DNA of 52,266 nt from Bacteroidales bacterium (GCA_016295245.1 JAEDLO010000003.1:1-52266); one strand, 5' to 3'. Positions 1 to 8,692 are shown, counted from the stretch's first letter. The notes: generated by a model from the letters alone, not told the origin. Translations and numbers: made by a program.

Positions 1-652
1 TGCCTACAGCCTTTGCAGCGCCGGTAGATGAAGGGATGATGTTCTCGAGGATACCACGACCACCTCTCCAGTCCTTCTTTGAAGGGCCGTCAACGGTCTT
101 CTGGGTAGCGGTAGCAGCGTGAACGGTGGTCATAAGACCTCTCTTGATACCGAACTTGTCGTTGAGGACCTTAGCGATGGGAGCAAGACAGTTGGTAGTA
201 CAAGAAGCGTTAGAGATGATGTCCTGACCAGCGTAGGTCTCGTGGTTTACACCGTAAACGAACATAGGGGTAGAGTCCTTAGAAGGAGCAGACATAATGA
301 CCTTCTTTGCGCCAGCCTGGATATGCTTGCGTGCGGTCTCGTCGGTAAGGAAGAAACCGGTTGACTCAACTACTACCTCAGCACCAACCTCGTTCCACTT
401 GAGGTTTGCAGGATCCATCTCAGCTGTGATACGAATCTTCTTGCCGTTAACGACGAGAGCGCCGTCCTCAGCCTTAACCTCACCCTTGAATGCTCCGTGT
501 ACTGAATCGTACTTGAGCATGTATGCGAGGTACTCTGGATCGAGAAGATCGTTGATACCTACAACCTCGATGTCATTTGAGAAGTTCTCAACAGCGGCAC
601 GGAATACCATACGGCCGATACGGCCAAATCCGTTAATACCAAGTTTTACCAT
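1..652 (-). CDS. gapA: Glyceraldehyde-3-phosphate dehydrogenase, type I (N-terminal part; cut by window edge)
   Basis: Glycolytic NAD-dependent enzyme that oxidises glyceraldehyde 3-phosphate to 1,3-bisphosphoglycerate in the cytosol. Translating the minus strand from the ATG at 652 gives MVKLGINGFGRIGRMVFRAA, the Rossmann NAD-binding start. The catalytic cysteine motif SNASCTTNCLAP follows at about residues 150-160, and TVHAATATQKTVDGPSKKDW at about 180-200. About 217 of roughly 335 residues are visible; the C-terminal third lies beyond base 1. It is transcribed divergently from surE. A -7 element at 706-713 would give a leader of about 50 nt. Identification is essentially certain; only the 3' end is unseen. 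Confidence 0.97.
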   Translation of the reverse strand, partial: MVKLGINGFGRIGRMVFRAAVENFSNDIEVVGINDLLDPEYLAYMLKYDSVHGAFKGEVKAEDGALVVNGKKIRITAEMDPANLKWNEVGAEVVVESTGFFLTDETARKHIQAGAKKVIMSAPSKDSTPMFVYGVNHETYAGQDIISNASCTTNCLAPIAKVLNDKFGIKRGLMTTVHAATATQKTVDGPSKKDWRGGRGILENIIPSSTGAAKAVG

Positions 653-705
653 TTGTTAGATTATAAAAATAAAGTTAAACAATTCACTTAAGCAGTTTTG
701 CATCG

Positions 706-745
706 CAAATTTACCAATTTTTAAAATCAAAATCAATTATATTTG
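706..745. promoter_or_regulatory. Divergent -7 promoter elements for gapA (706-713, minus) and surE (738-745, plus)
   Basis: The minus strand reads TAAATTTG at 713-706 and the plus strand reads TATATTTG at 738-745. Both match the Bacteroidetes -7 consensus TAnnTTTG and face outward, 24 bp apart. No convincing TTTG -33 element is seen for either. Confidence 0.6.
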
Positions 746-766
746 CATAAAAATTTTAAAAAAGGA

Positions 767-1591
767 ATGAGAATAATAGTTACCAACGACGACGGATTCA
801 ACGCAGCGGGGCTCAAGGCCCTTGTAAAAGTTCTCAGAAAATATGGAGAACTTACTGTAATCGCACCCAAGACCGCCCAGAGCGGGATGTCTATGGCCAT
901 CACTATGGGTTACAAGCCGATTGCGGTCAAGCATCTGTCCGACAAACCTGGTGAAAGCTGGTGGTACCTTGACGGCACGCCGGCAAGTTGCGTGAAGTTC
1001 GCCGTTGACAATATTCTCTTCCCGCTGAAAGCTGACCTTGTCGTGAGCGGAGTCAACCACGGCAGCAACGCGGCCACCGCCGCCATATACTCAGGCACCG
1101 TGGGCGCCGCGATGGAAGGCGCGGTTGATGACATCCCATCCATCGCCGTCAGCCTTGACAGCTTCGACCCCGATGCGGATTTCAGCGTCGTCGAGCAGCA
1201 GCTCCCGGCCATCCTCGACAAGCTCCTGCCCCGCCTTGACGGGCGCAAGGGCGTCTTCTACAACATCAACTTCCCCAATATTCCCGCATCTGAGGTCAAG
1301 GGCGTCAGGCTATGCCGTATGGGCATTGCCCATTGGGAGAAGGAATACAGGGAGTGGAACGAATTCCTCGCCGAAAGCGGCCACAAGCCTTCCGGACGCG
1401 ACCTTGATTATGTCGCAGGAGCCTGCGAGGGCGAGCGCTTTTACGTGATGGCGGGCGACTTCGTGAGTGAGGCATGCAACGGCCCCCACGCCGACCATAT
1501 CGCACTCGAAGAAGGCTACATCAGCATCACCCCCGGCAACATTGACAACACTGATTTCAAGGAACTCGAAAGACTATGCGATATTATCTGA
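767..1591 (+). CDS. surE: 5'/3'-nucleotidase SurE
   Basis: Metal-dependent nucleoside monophosphatase of the SurE family, cytosolic. The start at ATG 767 gives MRIIVTNDDGFNAAGLKALV, whose NDDG metal-binding motif at residues 7-10 matches the family N-terminus. A TTG at 743 is in frame but lies inside the -7 promoter box, so it is rejected as a start. AAAAAAGGA just upstream of 767 can serve as a ribosome-binding site. Later family motifs are SGVNHGSNAA and SGTVGAAMEG. The length of 274 aa is usual. It overlaps lpxB by 16 nt, so the two are co-transcribed. Confidence 0.95.
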   Translation: MRIIVTNDDGFNAAGLKALVKVLRKYGELTVIAPKTAQSGMSMAITMGYKPIAVKHLSDKPGESWWYLDGTPASCVKFAVDNILFPLKADLVVSGVNHGSNAATAAIYSGTVGAAMEGAVDDIPSIAVSLDSFDPDADFSVVEQQLPAILDKLLPRLDGRKGVFYNINFPNIPASEVKGVRLCRMGIAHWEKEYREWNEFLAESGHKPSGRDLDYVAGACEGERFYVMAGDFVSEACNGPHADHIALEEGYISITPGNIDNTDFKELERLCDII

Positions 1592-2691
1592 TAGCGGGCG
1601 AAGCCTCGGGCGACCTGCACGGCAGCAACCTCATCAAAGGCCTGAAGGCCGAAGACCCGCAGGCGGAATTGCGCTGCTGGGGCGGAGACCTGATGCAGGA
1701 AGGCGGCGCGACCCTTGTCCGCCACTACAGGGAAGGTGCCGTAATGGGCCTGACGGATGTCCTCTCCAAGGCCGGAAAACTCCTCTCCAACCTTTCCTTC
1801 TGCAAGAAGGACATCCTCGCCTGGAAACCTGACGTGGTCATCCTCATCGACTACCCGGGGTTCAATATGAAAATCGCAAAGTTCTGCCACAGTCACTCCA
1901 TAAGGGTGTTCTACTACATCGCGCCGAAAACCTGGGCATCCCGCTCAGGCCGCAACCGCAAGCTCAAGGCCCTGGTTGACAGGCTCTTCATAGTCTTCCC
2001 CTTCGAAGTCCCCTACTTCAAGTCCAAGGGCATCGATTTCCGCTACTGCGGCAACCCTCTGATTGACGCGGTAGAGCAGCACCGCTTCAAGCCCGTCGAC
2101 GGCCTCGATGGCGGCTACATTGCCGTGCTGGCAGGTTCAAGAAAGGGAGAAATCAGCAGGATGATGCCTGTCTGTATGGAAATGGCCGACAGGCTTGGAC
2201 GCAAGGTCATCATAGCGGGGGCGCCTTCCCGCCGGCAGGACGATTACCAGCCGTACATCGGGGAGCGCGGCAACGTGAGCGTCGTTTTCGGTCGCACCTA
2301 TGACATCCTGCGCTATGCCGATGCGGCGGTTATCAACTCCGGCACCGCTTCCCTCGAAGCCGCCCTGATCGGCACGCCGCAGGTAGTTTGCTGGAGCACT
2401 TCGAAACTCACTTACTTCGTGGGGAGGTACATCTTGCGCGTGCTTGACCACATCAAGTACATCAGCCTCGGCAACCTTTGCATCGACAAGCTCGCATTCA
2501 GGGAGTTGATTCAGGATGAGTTCAACTCTGACGAGCTCTGCCGCGAAGTCACCAGGCTCTGCGAGGACGAAGCCTGCCGCGCTCAGATGCAGCAGGACTA
2601 CCGTCTCATCCGTGAAAGCCTCGGCGGCAGCGGAGCCTCAAGGGCTGTTGCAAGGGAGATGATCGCCGCAGTCAAGGAACTCAGGCGCTGA
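1576..2691 (+). CDS. lpxB: Lipid-A-disaccharide synthase
   Basis: GT19 glycosyltransferase that joins UDP-2,3-diacylglucosamine to lipid X to make the lipid A disaccharide, peripherally on the inner membrane. The N-terminus MRYYLIAGEASGDLHGSNL carries the conserved GEASGD motif, and later segments IDYPGFNMKIAK, APKTWASR, VLAGSRKGEI and NSGTASLEAAL are family hallmarks. At 371 aa it is of normal length. It overlaps surE by 16 nt upstream. Its 3' end overlaps the convergent yggS gene by 11 nt, which leaves no room for a conventional terminator between them. Confidence 0.96.
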   Translation: MRYYLIAGEASGDLHGSNLIKGLKAEDPQAELRCWGGDLMQEGGATLVRHYREGAVMGLTDVLSKAGKLLSNLSFCKKDILAWKPDVVILIDYPGFNMKIAKFCHSHSIRVFYYIAPKTWASRSGRNRKLKALVDRLFIVFPFEVPYFKSKGIDFRYCGNPLIDAVEQHRFKPVDGLDGGYIAVLAGSRKGEISRMMPVCMEMADRLGRKVIIAGAPSRRQDDYQPYIGERGNVSVVFGRTYDILRYADAAVINSGTASLEAALIGTPQVVCWSTSKLTYFVGRYILRVLDHIKYISLGNLCIDKLAFRELIQDEFNSDELCREVTRLCEDEACRAQMQQDYRLIRESLGGSGASRAVAREMIAAVKELRR

Positions 2692-3340
2692 CGCGCGGGC
2701 CGAAGATTGCAGTGCCTATGCGCACCATCGTAGCCCCGTAGTCCAGGGCTATCTGCCAGTCCCCCGACATCCCTATGGACAACTCTTTGAAGGCTTCCAT
2801 CTCTGGGAACAAATCCTTAAGGTACGCCATATAATCGCTTATCCTCGTGAAATCAGCGCGGATATCCTCTTCGTTATCGGTATTGGTAGCCATACCCATA
2901 AGGCCGCAGAAACGCACGCCCTTGAAGCTTGAGGCCCTGAAGCACAAGTCAAGGATTTCCTCCTCGGTAAAGCCCTGCTTGGTCTGCTCCGCTCCGATAT
3001 GCAGTTCCAGAAGAATATCTATCCTCTTTGAGTTGGCCACGCCCCAGGCATTGACGGCCTCGAGCAGATGGAGTGAATCCACCGACTGGACAAGACTTGC
3101 ATAGGGCAGGACCATCTTGAGTTTGTTGGTCTGGAGGTGGCCTATGAAATGCCATTCGATGTCCTGCGGAAGGGCGGAAACTTTTTTTGCCAGCTCCTGG
3201 GGACGGCTCTCGCCGAAGACCCTCTGGCCGGCATTGTAGGCTTCCATTATCTCCTCAACGGAATGAAATTTGGAAACTGCCACCAGATTCACTTCTGATG
3301 GCAGTTGCTCTTTTATTGACTGAAGATTTTCAGCTATCAT
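2681..3340 (-). CDS. yggS: YggS/PROSC-family pyridoxal phosphate homeostasis protein
   Basis: PLP-binding alanine-racemase-fold protein that keeps free pyridoxal phosphate in balance; it has no known catalytic role. LVAVSKFH places the PLP-binding lysine at residue 24. FGESRPQELAKK, WHFIGHLQTNK, and SIGMSGDWQIALDYGATMVR near the C-terminus are standard family motifs, as is the closing RIGTAIFG. At 219 aa it is full length. It lies 2 nt downstream of yidC on the same strand, so it probably ends the DUF349-yidC-yggS unit. Confidence 0.95.
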   Translation of the reverse strand: MIAENLQSIKEQLPSEVNLVAVSKFHSVEEIMEAYNAGQRVFGESRPQELAKKVSALPQDIEWHFIGHLQTNKLKMVLPYASLVQSVDSLHLLEAVNAWGVANSKRIDILLELHIGAEQTKQGFTEEEILDLCFRASSFKGVRFCGLMGMATNTDNEEDIRADFTRISDYMAYLKDLFPEMEAFKELSIGMSGDWQIALDYGATMVRIGTAIFGPRVSA

Positions 3341-3342
3341 AA

Positions 3343-5199
3343 TTATCTTCTTGCCTTTTTCTGCTGCTCACGCAGCCTCTGTTCCTGAATCTTCTGAGCT
3401 TCCTCGAGACGCTGCTGCCACTTGCTCTTCGGCATAGGTTTGCCCTCGGAGAGCCTTACCCTTTCGAGAACCTTGTCCTTATTGACCATCTTGCGGACGA
3501 TAATCATCTGGATGATGGCAACAAGCTGAGAAAGGAGGTAGTAATAGCTCAAGGCTGCAGACAGGCCGTTACAGATGAAGAACATCATTATCGGCATCAT
3601 CCACAGGCTCATAAATCTCATAGATGCGGCACTTGGATCGTTGGCGTTAGGCTGGCTGTTCATAGTGAACCTCGAGTAGGCCCACATAGTGACGGCCATC
3701 AGCAGGGCGAAGAGCGACAGGTGGTCTCCCAGTATAGGAATCTTGACACCATAGTCGATGATCGAGTCATAGGCCGAAAGGTCCTTGCACCAAAGGAAAG
3801 ACTGCTGGCGAAGCTCTATGGATGCAGGGAAGAACCTGAACATTGCCCAGAGTATAGGGAAGGTAAGCAAGGTCGGCAGGCAACCGCCCATAGGGCTGAC
3901 TCCTGCTCTCTTGTAGAGGTTCATCGTCGCCTGCTGCTTCTTGAGCATTTCCTGCTGGTTGTCGGTGTGAGGATATTTTGCGTTGATCTTGTCAATCTCC
4001 GGCTTGAGTGCGCTCATCTTGGCCGATGATGAGTAGGACTTGTAGGTCAGAGGGAAGACCACTGTCTTGATGACAAGGGTCATCAGGAGGATGATCAGAC
4101 CGAAGCTTGAGATGAAACGGCTGAAGAAGTCGAACATCGGAATGATGGCGTATCTGGTGAACCAGCCCACGAGCCAGCCTCCCAGAGGGATGAGCTTCTC
4201 ATATTTGTGGTTCATCGCGCTGAGGGTCTTGAAGTGGTTCGGGCCGAAGTAGAACTCCACAGGAATGCTGACCGCATCACCACCCGGGTATGCCATACGC
4301 ATCCTTGCGCTGCCGTTCATAAGAACACGCTCCTGGTTGTCGCGCGGAGCGAAGTTCACTGCAAGCTCTCCGGAAGAGAACTGGCCGGGGGCCCTTACGA
4401 TGGCAGAGAAGAACTGCTGTTTGAAGGCAAACCACTCAAGCATCGAATCGGCCCTCTTGCTGCCGGAGCGTCCGCCGGCGCCAAACTCGACCGGTTTCTT
4501 GTCCCCGGAGTAATAGTAGCTGAGGTTGGAGTACTGGGTCTCGTTCTTGTAGTCCTTCTCCATCCTCGGGATTTCCATCTCGATGTCGAGGTCTATGTTG
4601 CTGACATTACGTGGAATGACAGAGCCCATACCGATGAAGCTGAGTTCGTTGTCGATACGGTAGCTGTCCTCCAGAAGAGTGTATTTCTGCTCGATGTAGC
4701 CTCCGTTGCTGAACGGCAGCCTCATTACCAGACAGTCATCGGTGTGGGAAGCTATCTCGAAGGTGAAATCCTTGGTCTGGATATACTCTCCCGCATACAC
4801 ATTTACGGAGTAGTTGCACTTGTCAGGACGGAAGATGTACAGATCGGTACTGTCGTAGTTGTAGTAGTCCTTGACAAGGGCTGAATACGGCCTCGCTCCC
4901 CTGGTGGTGAACTGGACTTTGAGTTTGGAGTTCTCAAGGGTCACCACGGTGTCGCGAAGGCTGCTGTTATGCTGCAGGCAGCTGTCCTTGTAAGCAGGAA
5001 GCGCATTCCGGTCTGCCGGGGCTTCTGCCGTAGTGGCTGACTCCACTTCTACAGAAGGGACCAACCCTTGAGCGAGGGCGATGGAGTCTGCCTGGGCCCG
5101 GAGCTCCTCCTGTTTGCGGGAAGCGCTTGACTGATAGAAAGAAAAGCCTACGAGGATAGCGGCGATGAGGATAAAACCGATAATCGAATTCCTATCCAT
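3343..5199 (-). CDS. yidC: Membrane protein insertase YidC
   Basis: Inner-membrane insertase that places proteins in the membrane alone or with SecYEG. The first transmembrane helix is at about residues 5-22 (IIGFILIAAILVGFSFYQSS). A large periplasmic beta domain follows to about residue 345, then the conserved five-helix core, including SSSAKMSALKPEIDKI and AGVSPMGGCLPTLLTFPILW. The C-terminus is basic (EQRLREQQKKARR), as expected for contact with the ribosome. The length of 618 aa is normal for Bacteroidetes. Its ATG overlaps the stop of the DUF349 gene by one base. Confidence 0.97.
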   Translation of the reverse strand: MDRNSIIGFILIAAILVGFSFYQSSASRKQEELRAQADSIALAQGLVPSVEVESATTAEAPADRNALPAYKDSCLQHNSSLRDTVVTLENSKLKVQFTTRGARPYSALVKDYYNYDSTDLYIFRPDKCNYSVNVYAGEYIQTKDFTFEIASHTDDCLVMRLPFSNGGYIEQKYTLLEDSYRIDNELSFIGMGSVIPRNVSNIDLDIEMEIPRMEKDYKNETQYSNLSYYYSGDKKPVEFGAGGRSGSKRADSMLEWFAFKQQFFSAIVRAPGQFSSGELAVNFAPRDNQERVLMNGSARMRMAYPGGDAVSIPVEFYFGPNHFKTLSAMNHKYEKLIPLGGWLVGWFTRYAIIPMFDFFSRFISSFGLIILLMTLVIKTVVFPLTYKSYSSSAKMSALKPEIDKINAKYPHTDNQQEMLKKQQATMNLYKRAGVSPMGGCLPTLLTFPILWAMFRFFPASIELRQQSFLWCKDLSAYDSIIDYGVKIPILGDHLSLFALLMAVTMWAYSRFTMNSQPNANDPSAASMRFMSLWMMPIMMFFICNGLSAALSYYYLLSQLVAIIQMIIVRKMVNKDKVLERVRLSEGKPMPKSKWQQRLEEAQKIQEQRLREQQKKARR

Positions 5200-6929
5200 T
5201 ATTCAGCGCCCTCCTCTGCTTTGCGAATCTGCTCTTCGAGTGACTTGAGTTCTTCCTTTGCCTGCCGGATTCTCTCCTGCATCTGACGGATCAGCGGCTC
5301 GCTGTTCTTGGATGCGGCAAAGAAGCCGATGTTGTTCTCATAAGTCACGATATCCTGCTGGAGTGTACGGTACTTGTCAATGAGGATGTCCTTCGGGCTG
5401 CGTGCAGGCCTTGAGGAACGGCCTGAAGACTGACGTGACGAGAAGAGAGGGAACTTCTTCTGCATAGCGGCCTTGAAGGCAGCCGTAATGTTGTCCTTCT
5501 CCTTGAACGGCACGTGTCCGATTGACTGGAAGCGGGCGTTGAACTCGCGCATTGCCTCTGCGTTTGCAGTCTCTTCGGCTGACGGCTCGTAAGCTAACAC
5601 ATCCTCGATGAGCTTCTTCTTGGCGCGGAGGTTTGCGTAGAAGTCGTTGCCTGAAGGGTTTTCGGCAGCTGCGGCATCCCTCTTGTCGAAGAACTCGTCG
5701 CAGGCGGCGCGGAATTTCTTCCAGAGCGCCTCGGACTTCTTGCGCGGCACGGCGCCTATCTCCTTCCACTGCTTCTGCAGGGAGATGAACTGGTCTGTTG
5801 CCTTCTTCCAGTCTGTGCTGGTCTTGAGGGCCTCAGCCTGTTCGATGAGGGCCTGCTTCTTTTCGAGATTACCGTTCATATTGTCCTTGAACTCAGTATA
5901 GTAATCCCTCTTGCGGGCGAAGAAGGCATCACAGGCGGCACGGAAGCGGTCATAGATCTTCTGATTCTCCTTCTTGGTGGCAAAGCCTATGGTGCGCCAT
6001 TCAGCCTGGAGATCCTCAATCTGCTTTGAGAGGGCATTCCACTCGCCGGAAGACTTCACATCCATTGCGGCAATGGCCTCAAGTTTCTCGCAGAGCACGG
6101 TTTTCTTTGCAAGGTTTTCCTCCTGCTGGCTCTTGAGCGACTCGAAGTGGGCCTGATAGCGCTTGTTGATTACGGCAGTTGCGGCCTTGAAGCGGTTCCA
6201 GATTTCCTCACGCTTCTCCTTTGCGACAGGTCCGAACTCCTTCCACTGCTCGTGGAGTTTCTGAAGTTCGTGGAAGGCATTGACGACATTCTCGTTCTCG
6301 GAGAGCTTTTCTGCTGCGGCGCAGAAAGCCTCCTTGGCCTCAAGATTCTTCTTGAAATCAAGATCGCGCAGGTCGCGGTTGATCTTGACCATATCATAGA
6401 ACTTCTCTACGTAATACTGGTAGCTGTCGTTGATATTGCGGTATGCAGTTACTGGAACAGGACCGGCTTCCCTCCATCTGTTCTGGAGTTCCTTGAAGAC
6501 CGGGAACTGCGAACTGACGTCCTCCTGACCCTCAATGAGAGCCTTGAGTTCATCGATTACAGCCTGCTTCTTTGCAAGGTTTTCCTCTCTCTGAGCGTCC
6601 TGCTGCCTGTTGAACTCCGCCCTTTCTTTCTTGTAATCGGCATAGATGGCCTTGAAGTTCTGCTCCACTGCCTCAAAAGGGTTGCTGGTATCTTCACCGC
6701 TTTCTCCCTTCAGCTTGGTCAGAAGCTTGTAGAAGGCAGACTTGATAGCCTCAGCCTCCTTCGAACGGGACATCGCCTCTGCGCTGTCTTTAAGTTGTAC
6801 AAACAGGTCGGAAAGTTCTGCAAGAGACTTGTCTGCGAGATTATCCAGGGTCTCGGCAGCGTTGTCAACTGTAGCCTCTACATCTGAAATGACCTCTTGA
6901 ATCTTTTCAGGAATGATATTTTCGCTCAT
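5199..6929 (-). CDS. DUF349 repeat protein
   Basis: A 576-residue, highly charged, mostly helical protein made of tandem DUF349 units. The repeated signature is a W-x-x-x-G core preceded by L-x-x-x-W, as in LQNRWREAGPVP, LHEQWKEFGPVA, LQAEWRTIGFAT and LQKQWKEIGAVP, each followed by LWKKFRAACDEFF-like segments. It has no signal peptide and a C-terminal coiled coil (about 530-576). DUF349 proteins have no settled biochemical role. It is the first gene of a unit with yidC and yggS, behind the -7 element at 6959-6966. The family assignment is firm; the function is unknown. Confidence 0.88.
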   Translation of the reverse strand: MSENIIPEKIQEVISDVEATVDNAAETLDNLADKSLAELSDLFVQLKDSAEAMSRSKEAEAIKSAFYKLLTKLKGESGEDTSNPFEAVEQNFKAIYADYKKERAEFNRQQDAQREENLAKKQAVIDELKALIEGQEDVSSQFPVFKELQNRWREAGPVPVTAYRNINDSYQYYVEKFYDMVKINRDLRDLDFKKNLEAKEAFCAAAEKLSENENVVNAFHELQKLHEQWKEFGPVAKEKREEIWNRFKAATAVINKRYQAHFESLKSQQEENLAKKTVLCEKLEAIAAMDVKSSGEWNALSKQIEDLQAEWRTIGFATKKENQKIYDRFRAACDAFFARKRDYYTEFKDNMNGNLEKKQALIEQAEALKTSTDWKKATDQFISLQKQWKEIGAVPRKKSEALWKKFRAACDEFFDKRDAAAAENPSGNDFYANLRAKKKLIEDVLAYEPSAEETANAEAMREFNARFQSIGHVPFKEKDNITAAFKAAMQKKFPLFSSRQSSGRSSRPARSPKDILIDKYRTLQQDIVTYENNIGFFAASKNSEPLIRQMQERIRQAKEELKSLEEQIRKAEEGAE

Positions 6930-6958
6930 AATAATAATTAGAGATTAGTTATAACTTA

Positions 6959-6994
6959 CAAATATACTAATTTTCAAATAAAAGGGTAATTTTG
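6959..6994. promoter_or_regulatory. Divergent -7 elements for the DUF349 gene (6959-6966, minus) and trmD (6987-6994, plus)
   Basis: The minus strand has TATATTTG at 6966-6959 and the plus strand has TAATTTTG at 6987-6994. Both match TAnnTTTG, face outward and are 20 bp apart, giving leaders of roughly 20-25 nt. Confidence 0.6.
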
Positions 6995-7018
6995 CAGGAA
7001 ATATAGTAGCAACGCTTT

Positions 7019-7702
7019 ATGAGAATAGACATATTGACAGTAGTGCCGGAGCTTCTGGAGAGTCCTCTGAACCATTCGATAGTCGAACGCGCCAAAAAGA
7101 AGGGACTGGTCGAGATTCATATCCACAATCCCCGCAAATACGGAATCGGCCCGAGAAAGAACGTAGATGACTACAGTTACGGCGGTGATGCCGGAATGGT
7201 GATGATGGTCGAGCCCATCTTCAGAATGATAGAGGAACTCAAGGCCGAGAGGGATTACGACGAGCTTATCTTTATGACTCCGGACGGACAAACCCTAAAC
7301 CAGGGCATTTCCAACGAACTCTCCCTCAAGGGCAATATCATTATCCTCTGCGGCCATTACAAAGGAATCGACCACCGCATCAGGGAACACCTGATCACCC
7401 GTGAGATTTCAGTAGGAGACTATGTCGTCAGCGGAGGAGAAATTCCGGCCGCCCTTCTTGTCGATTCGATAGTCAGGCTGATTCCGGGCGTTCTGACCGA
7501 CGAGACCTCCGCACTTTCGGACAGTTTCCAGGACAATCTTCTCTCCCCTCCCGTTTATACCAGACCGGCCGAATTCAACGGATGGAGAGTGCCCGAGGTG
7601 CTGCTCTCAGGCAATCCGAAGCTAATTCAGGACTGGCAGGACGAACAAGCTCTCGAACGTACAAAACGCCTCCGTCCGGACTTACTTAATAAAGAATTTT
7701 AA
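7019..7702 (+). CDS. trmD: tRNA (guanine-N1)-methyltransferase
   Basis: SPOUT methyltransferase that forms m1G37 in tRNAs reading CNN codons, which prevents +1 frameshifting. The N-terminus MRIDILTVVPELLESP, then YSYGGDAGMVM, LCGHYKGIDHRI and ISVGDYVVSGGEIPA form the trefoil-knot SAM site, and YTRPAEFNGWRVPEVLLSGN follows near the C-terminus. The H in LCGHYKG, where proteobacterial enzymes have R, is what I recall as common in Bacteroidetes. The 227 aa length is normal. It stands alone, with divergent DUF349 upstream and an orphan promoter 36 nt downstream. Confidence 0.96.
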   Translation: MRIDILTVVPELLESPLNHSIVERAKKKGLVEIHIHNPRKYGIGPRKNVDDYSYGGDAGMVMMVEPIFRMIEELKAERDYDELIFMTPDGQTLNQGISNELSLKGNIIILCGHYKGIDHRIREHLITREISVGDYVVSGGEIPAALLVDSIVRLIPGVLTDETSALSDSFQDNLLSPPVYTRPAEFNGWRVPEVLLSGNPKLIQDWQDEQALERTKRLRPDLLNKEF

Positions 7703-7737
7703 TAATTAAAATATTTTTAGTTATTTTTTGAAAAAAA

Positions 7738-7768
7738 TTTGTGCATTCGAAAATAATGTCTACCTTTG
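7738..7768 (+). promoter_or_regulatory. Complete Bacteroidetes promoter (TTTG-N19-TACCTTTG) of the orphan transcript
   Basis: A -33 element TTTG at 7738-7741 is followed after 19 bp by the -7 element TACCTTTG at 7761-7768. Both elements and the spacing match the Bacteroidetes vegetative sigma consensus, and this is one of the few complete promoters in the window. The predicted start is near 7774. Confidence 0.75.
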
Positions 7769-7776
7769 TGTCAGAA

Positions 7777-7815
7777 ATGAAACAACTCATACGCCGGATT
7801 AATCCGGGCGACTAA
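7777..7815 (+). CDS. Possible leaderless micro-ORF of 12 codons in the orphan transcript
   Basis: ATG at 7777 opens MKQLIRRINPGD followed by TAA. The ATG sits 8 nt after the -7 element, a spacing also seen at three bona fide genes in this window (8684, 23530, 27385). The peptide is basic, and its codons overlap the 14-bp palindrome, so RNA structure could equally explain the sequence. Coding status is unproven. Confidence 0.2.
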   Translation: MKQLIRRINPGD

Positions 7816-7863
7816 CCAACAATAATTAACCTTCTATAAGGTAATACACTACTAACTAACCGT

Positions 7864-7892
7864 AAATCCTCGCTGAGACAGCGAGGATTTTT
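7864..7892 (+). terminator. Rho-independent terminator of the orphan transcript
   Basis: Perfect 12-bp arms AAATCCTCGCTG (7864-7875) and CAGCGAGGATTT (7879-7890) enclose a 3-nt loop and run into TTTTT at 7888-7892. The minus-strand side has only a short T run, so it works mainly on the plus strand. The remaining bases 7893-7931 hold nothing recognisable. Confidence 0.85.
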
Positions 7893-7931
7893 CGTTTGAC
7901 AGCTATTTTGGTTAAATAATAGTTATTAAAA

Positions 7932-8684
7932 TTATTTAATTTCTCTTAACTCCACTTTATATAAGCGTGGCCAGTACTTGCCTGTAAGATATATCCCTCC
8001 CTGCTGGTCAACCGCTATTCCGTTCAGCACGTCGGTGCGGTTTGTACGCAAGTGTGAAGGCAGAAGACCGCTGCAATCAACTGCACCTTCGACTTCTCCC
8101 GACTTGGGGTTGATGATGACTATCATATCCGTGGTATAGACATTGGCCCAGATTTTCCCGTCGATCCATTCAAGTTCATTCAACAGACGCAGCGGCCTGC
8201 CGTTCATCTTCACCTCGAGGCTGCGCTGCAGCTTGAAATCGGAGTCCATAAAATAGAGTTTCGAACTGCCGTCCGAGGCGATAAGGCTCTTGCCGTCAGT
8301 GGTCAGGCCCCAGCCCTCACGGGGATAAGAGCAGGTCTTGAGATACTCCAGGCTTGCAGCGTCATAGACAAAGGCCACCTTGTTGGTCCAGGTAAGGACA
8401 TAAAGTTTGTCGCCAAGTATGGTTGACCCCTCGACGAAATACTTTTTGTTGAACGGCAGCTTCTCAAGGGCCCTCCCGCTCGTCAAATCGACTTTACGAA
8501 GGCTTGACTCTCCCCACTGGCCGGTTGACTCATAGAGTTCTCCTCCGTGGAAAAAGAGTCCCTGAGTATATGAGGAGATGTCGTGATTGTATTCTGCGAC
8601 GACTTTCAGCGCGTACTGCCTTACCCTTGCCTGGGAACAGCAGGAAAGCAGAAGGGCTGAAACTATGATTGCAATTCTTTTCAT
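7932..8684 (-). CDS. Glutaminyl-peptide cyclotransferase-like lipoprotein
   Basis: Glutamine cyclotransferase family (PF05096, five-bladed propeller type), which converts N-terminal glutamine of secreted proteins to pyroglutamate. A signal peptide with lipobox (MKRIAIIVSALLLSC, cysteine at residue 15) suggests a lipoprotein facing the periplasm. Family motifs are YTQGLFFHGGELYESTGQWG at about residues 40-60, EGWGLTTDGKSLIASDGS at about 120-140, NELEWIDGKIWANVYTTD and DVLNGIAVD. At 250 aa it is full length. The ATG lies 8 nt from the -7 element at 8693-8700, so its mRNA may have almost no leader. Pyroglutamate formation matters in Bacteroidota because many exported proteins begin with Gln after signal cleavage; that link is inference. 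Confidence 0.88.
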   Translation of the reverse strand: MKRIAIIVSALLLSCCSQARVRQYALKVVAEYNHDISSYTQGLFFHGGELYESTGQWGESSLRKVDLTSGRALEKLPFNKKYFVEGSTILGDKLYVLTWTNKVAFVYDAASLEYLKTCSYPREGWGLTTDGKSLIASDGSSKLYFMDSDFKLQRSLEVKMNGRPLRLLNELEWIDGKIWANVYTTDMIVIINPKSGEVEGAVDCSGLLPSHLRTNRTDVLNGIAVDQQGGIYLTGKYWPRLYKVELREIK

Positions 8685-8692
8685 AATTAAGG

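Larger units (their letters stand above)
7774..7893 (+). ncRNA. Candidate small RNA (about 120 nt), family not recognised
   Basis: A strong promoter upstream and a perfect hairpin terminator downstream bound a short transcript that no conventional gene explains. Inside are a 14-bp palindrome CCGGATTAATCCGG (7794-7807) that can fold as a hairpin with a TTAA loop, and the decamer ACTAACTAAC (7851-7860). A 12-codon reading frame at 7777-7815 begins about 3 nt from the predicted start. The next gene downstream is on the opposite strand, so this is not a leader of a following gene. I recognise no Rfam family with certainty. Confidence 0.6.

Noticed and set aside
743..766. TTG at 743 as an alternative surE start
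   Set aside because: It lies within the -7 promoter box, and the family N-terminus begins at 767.
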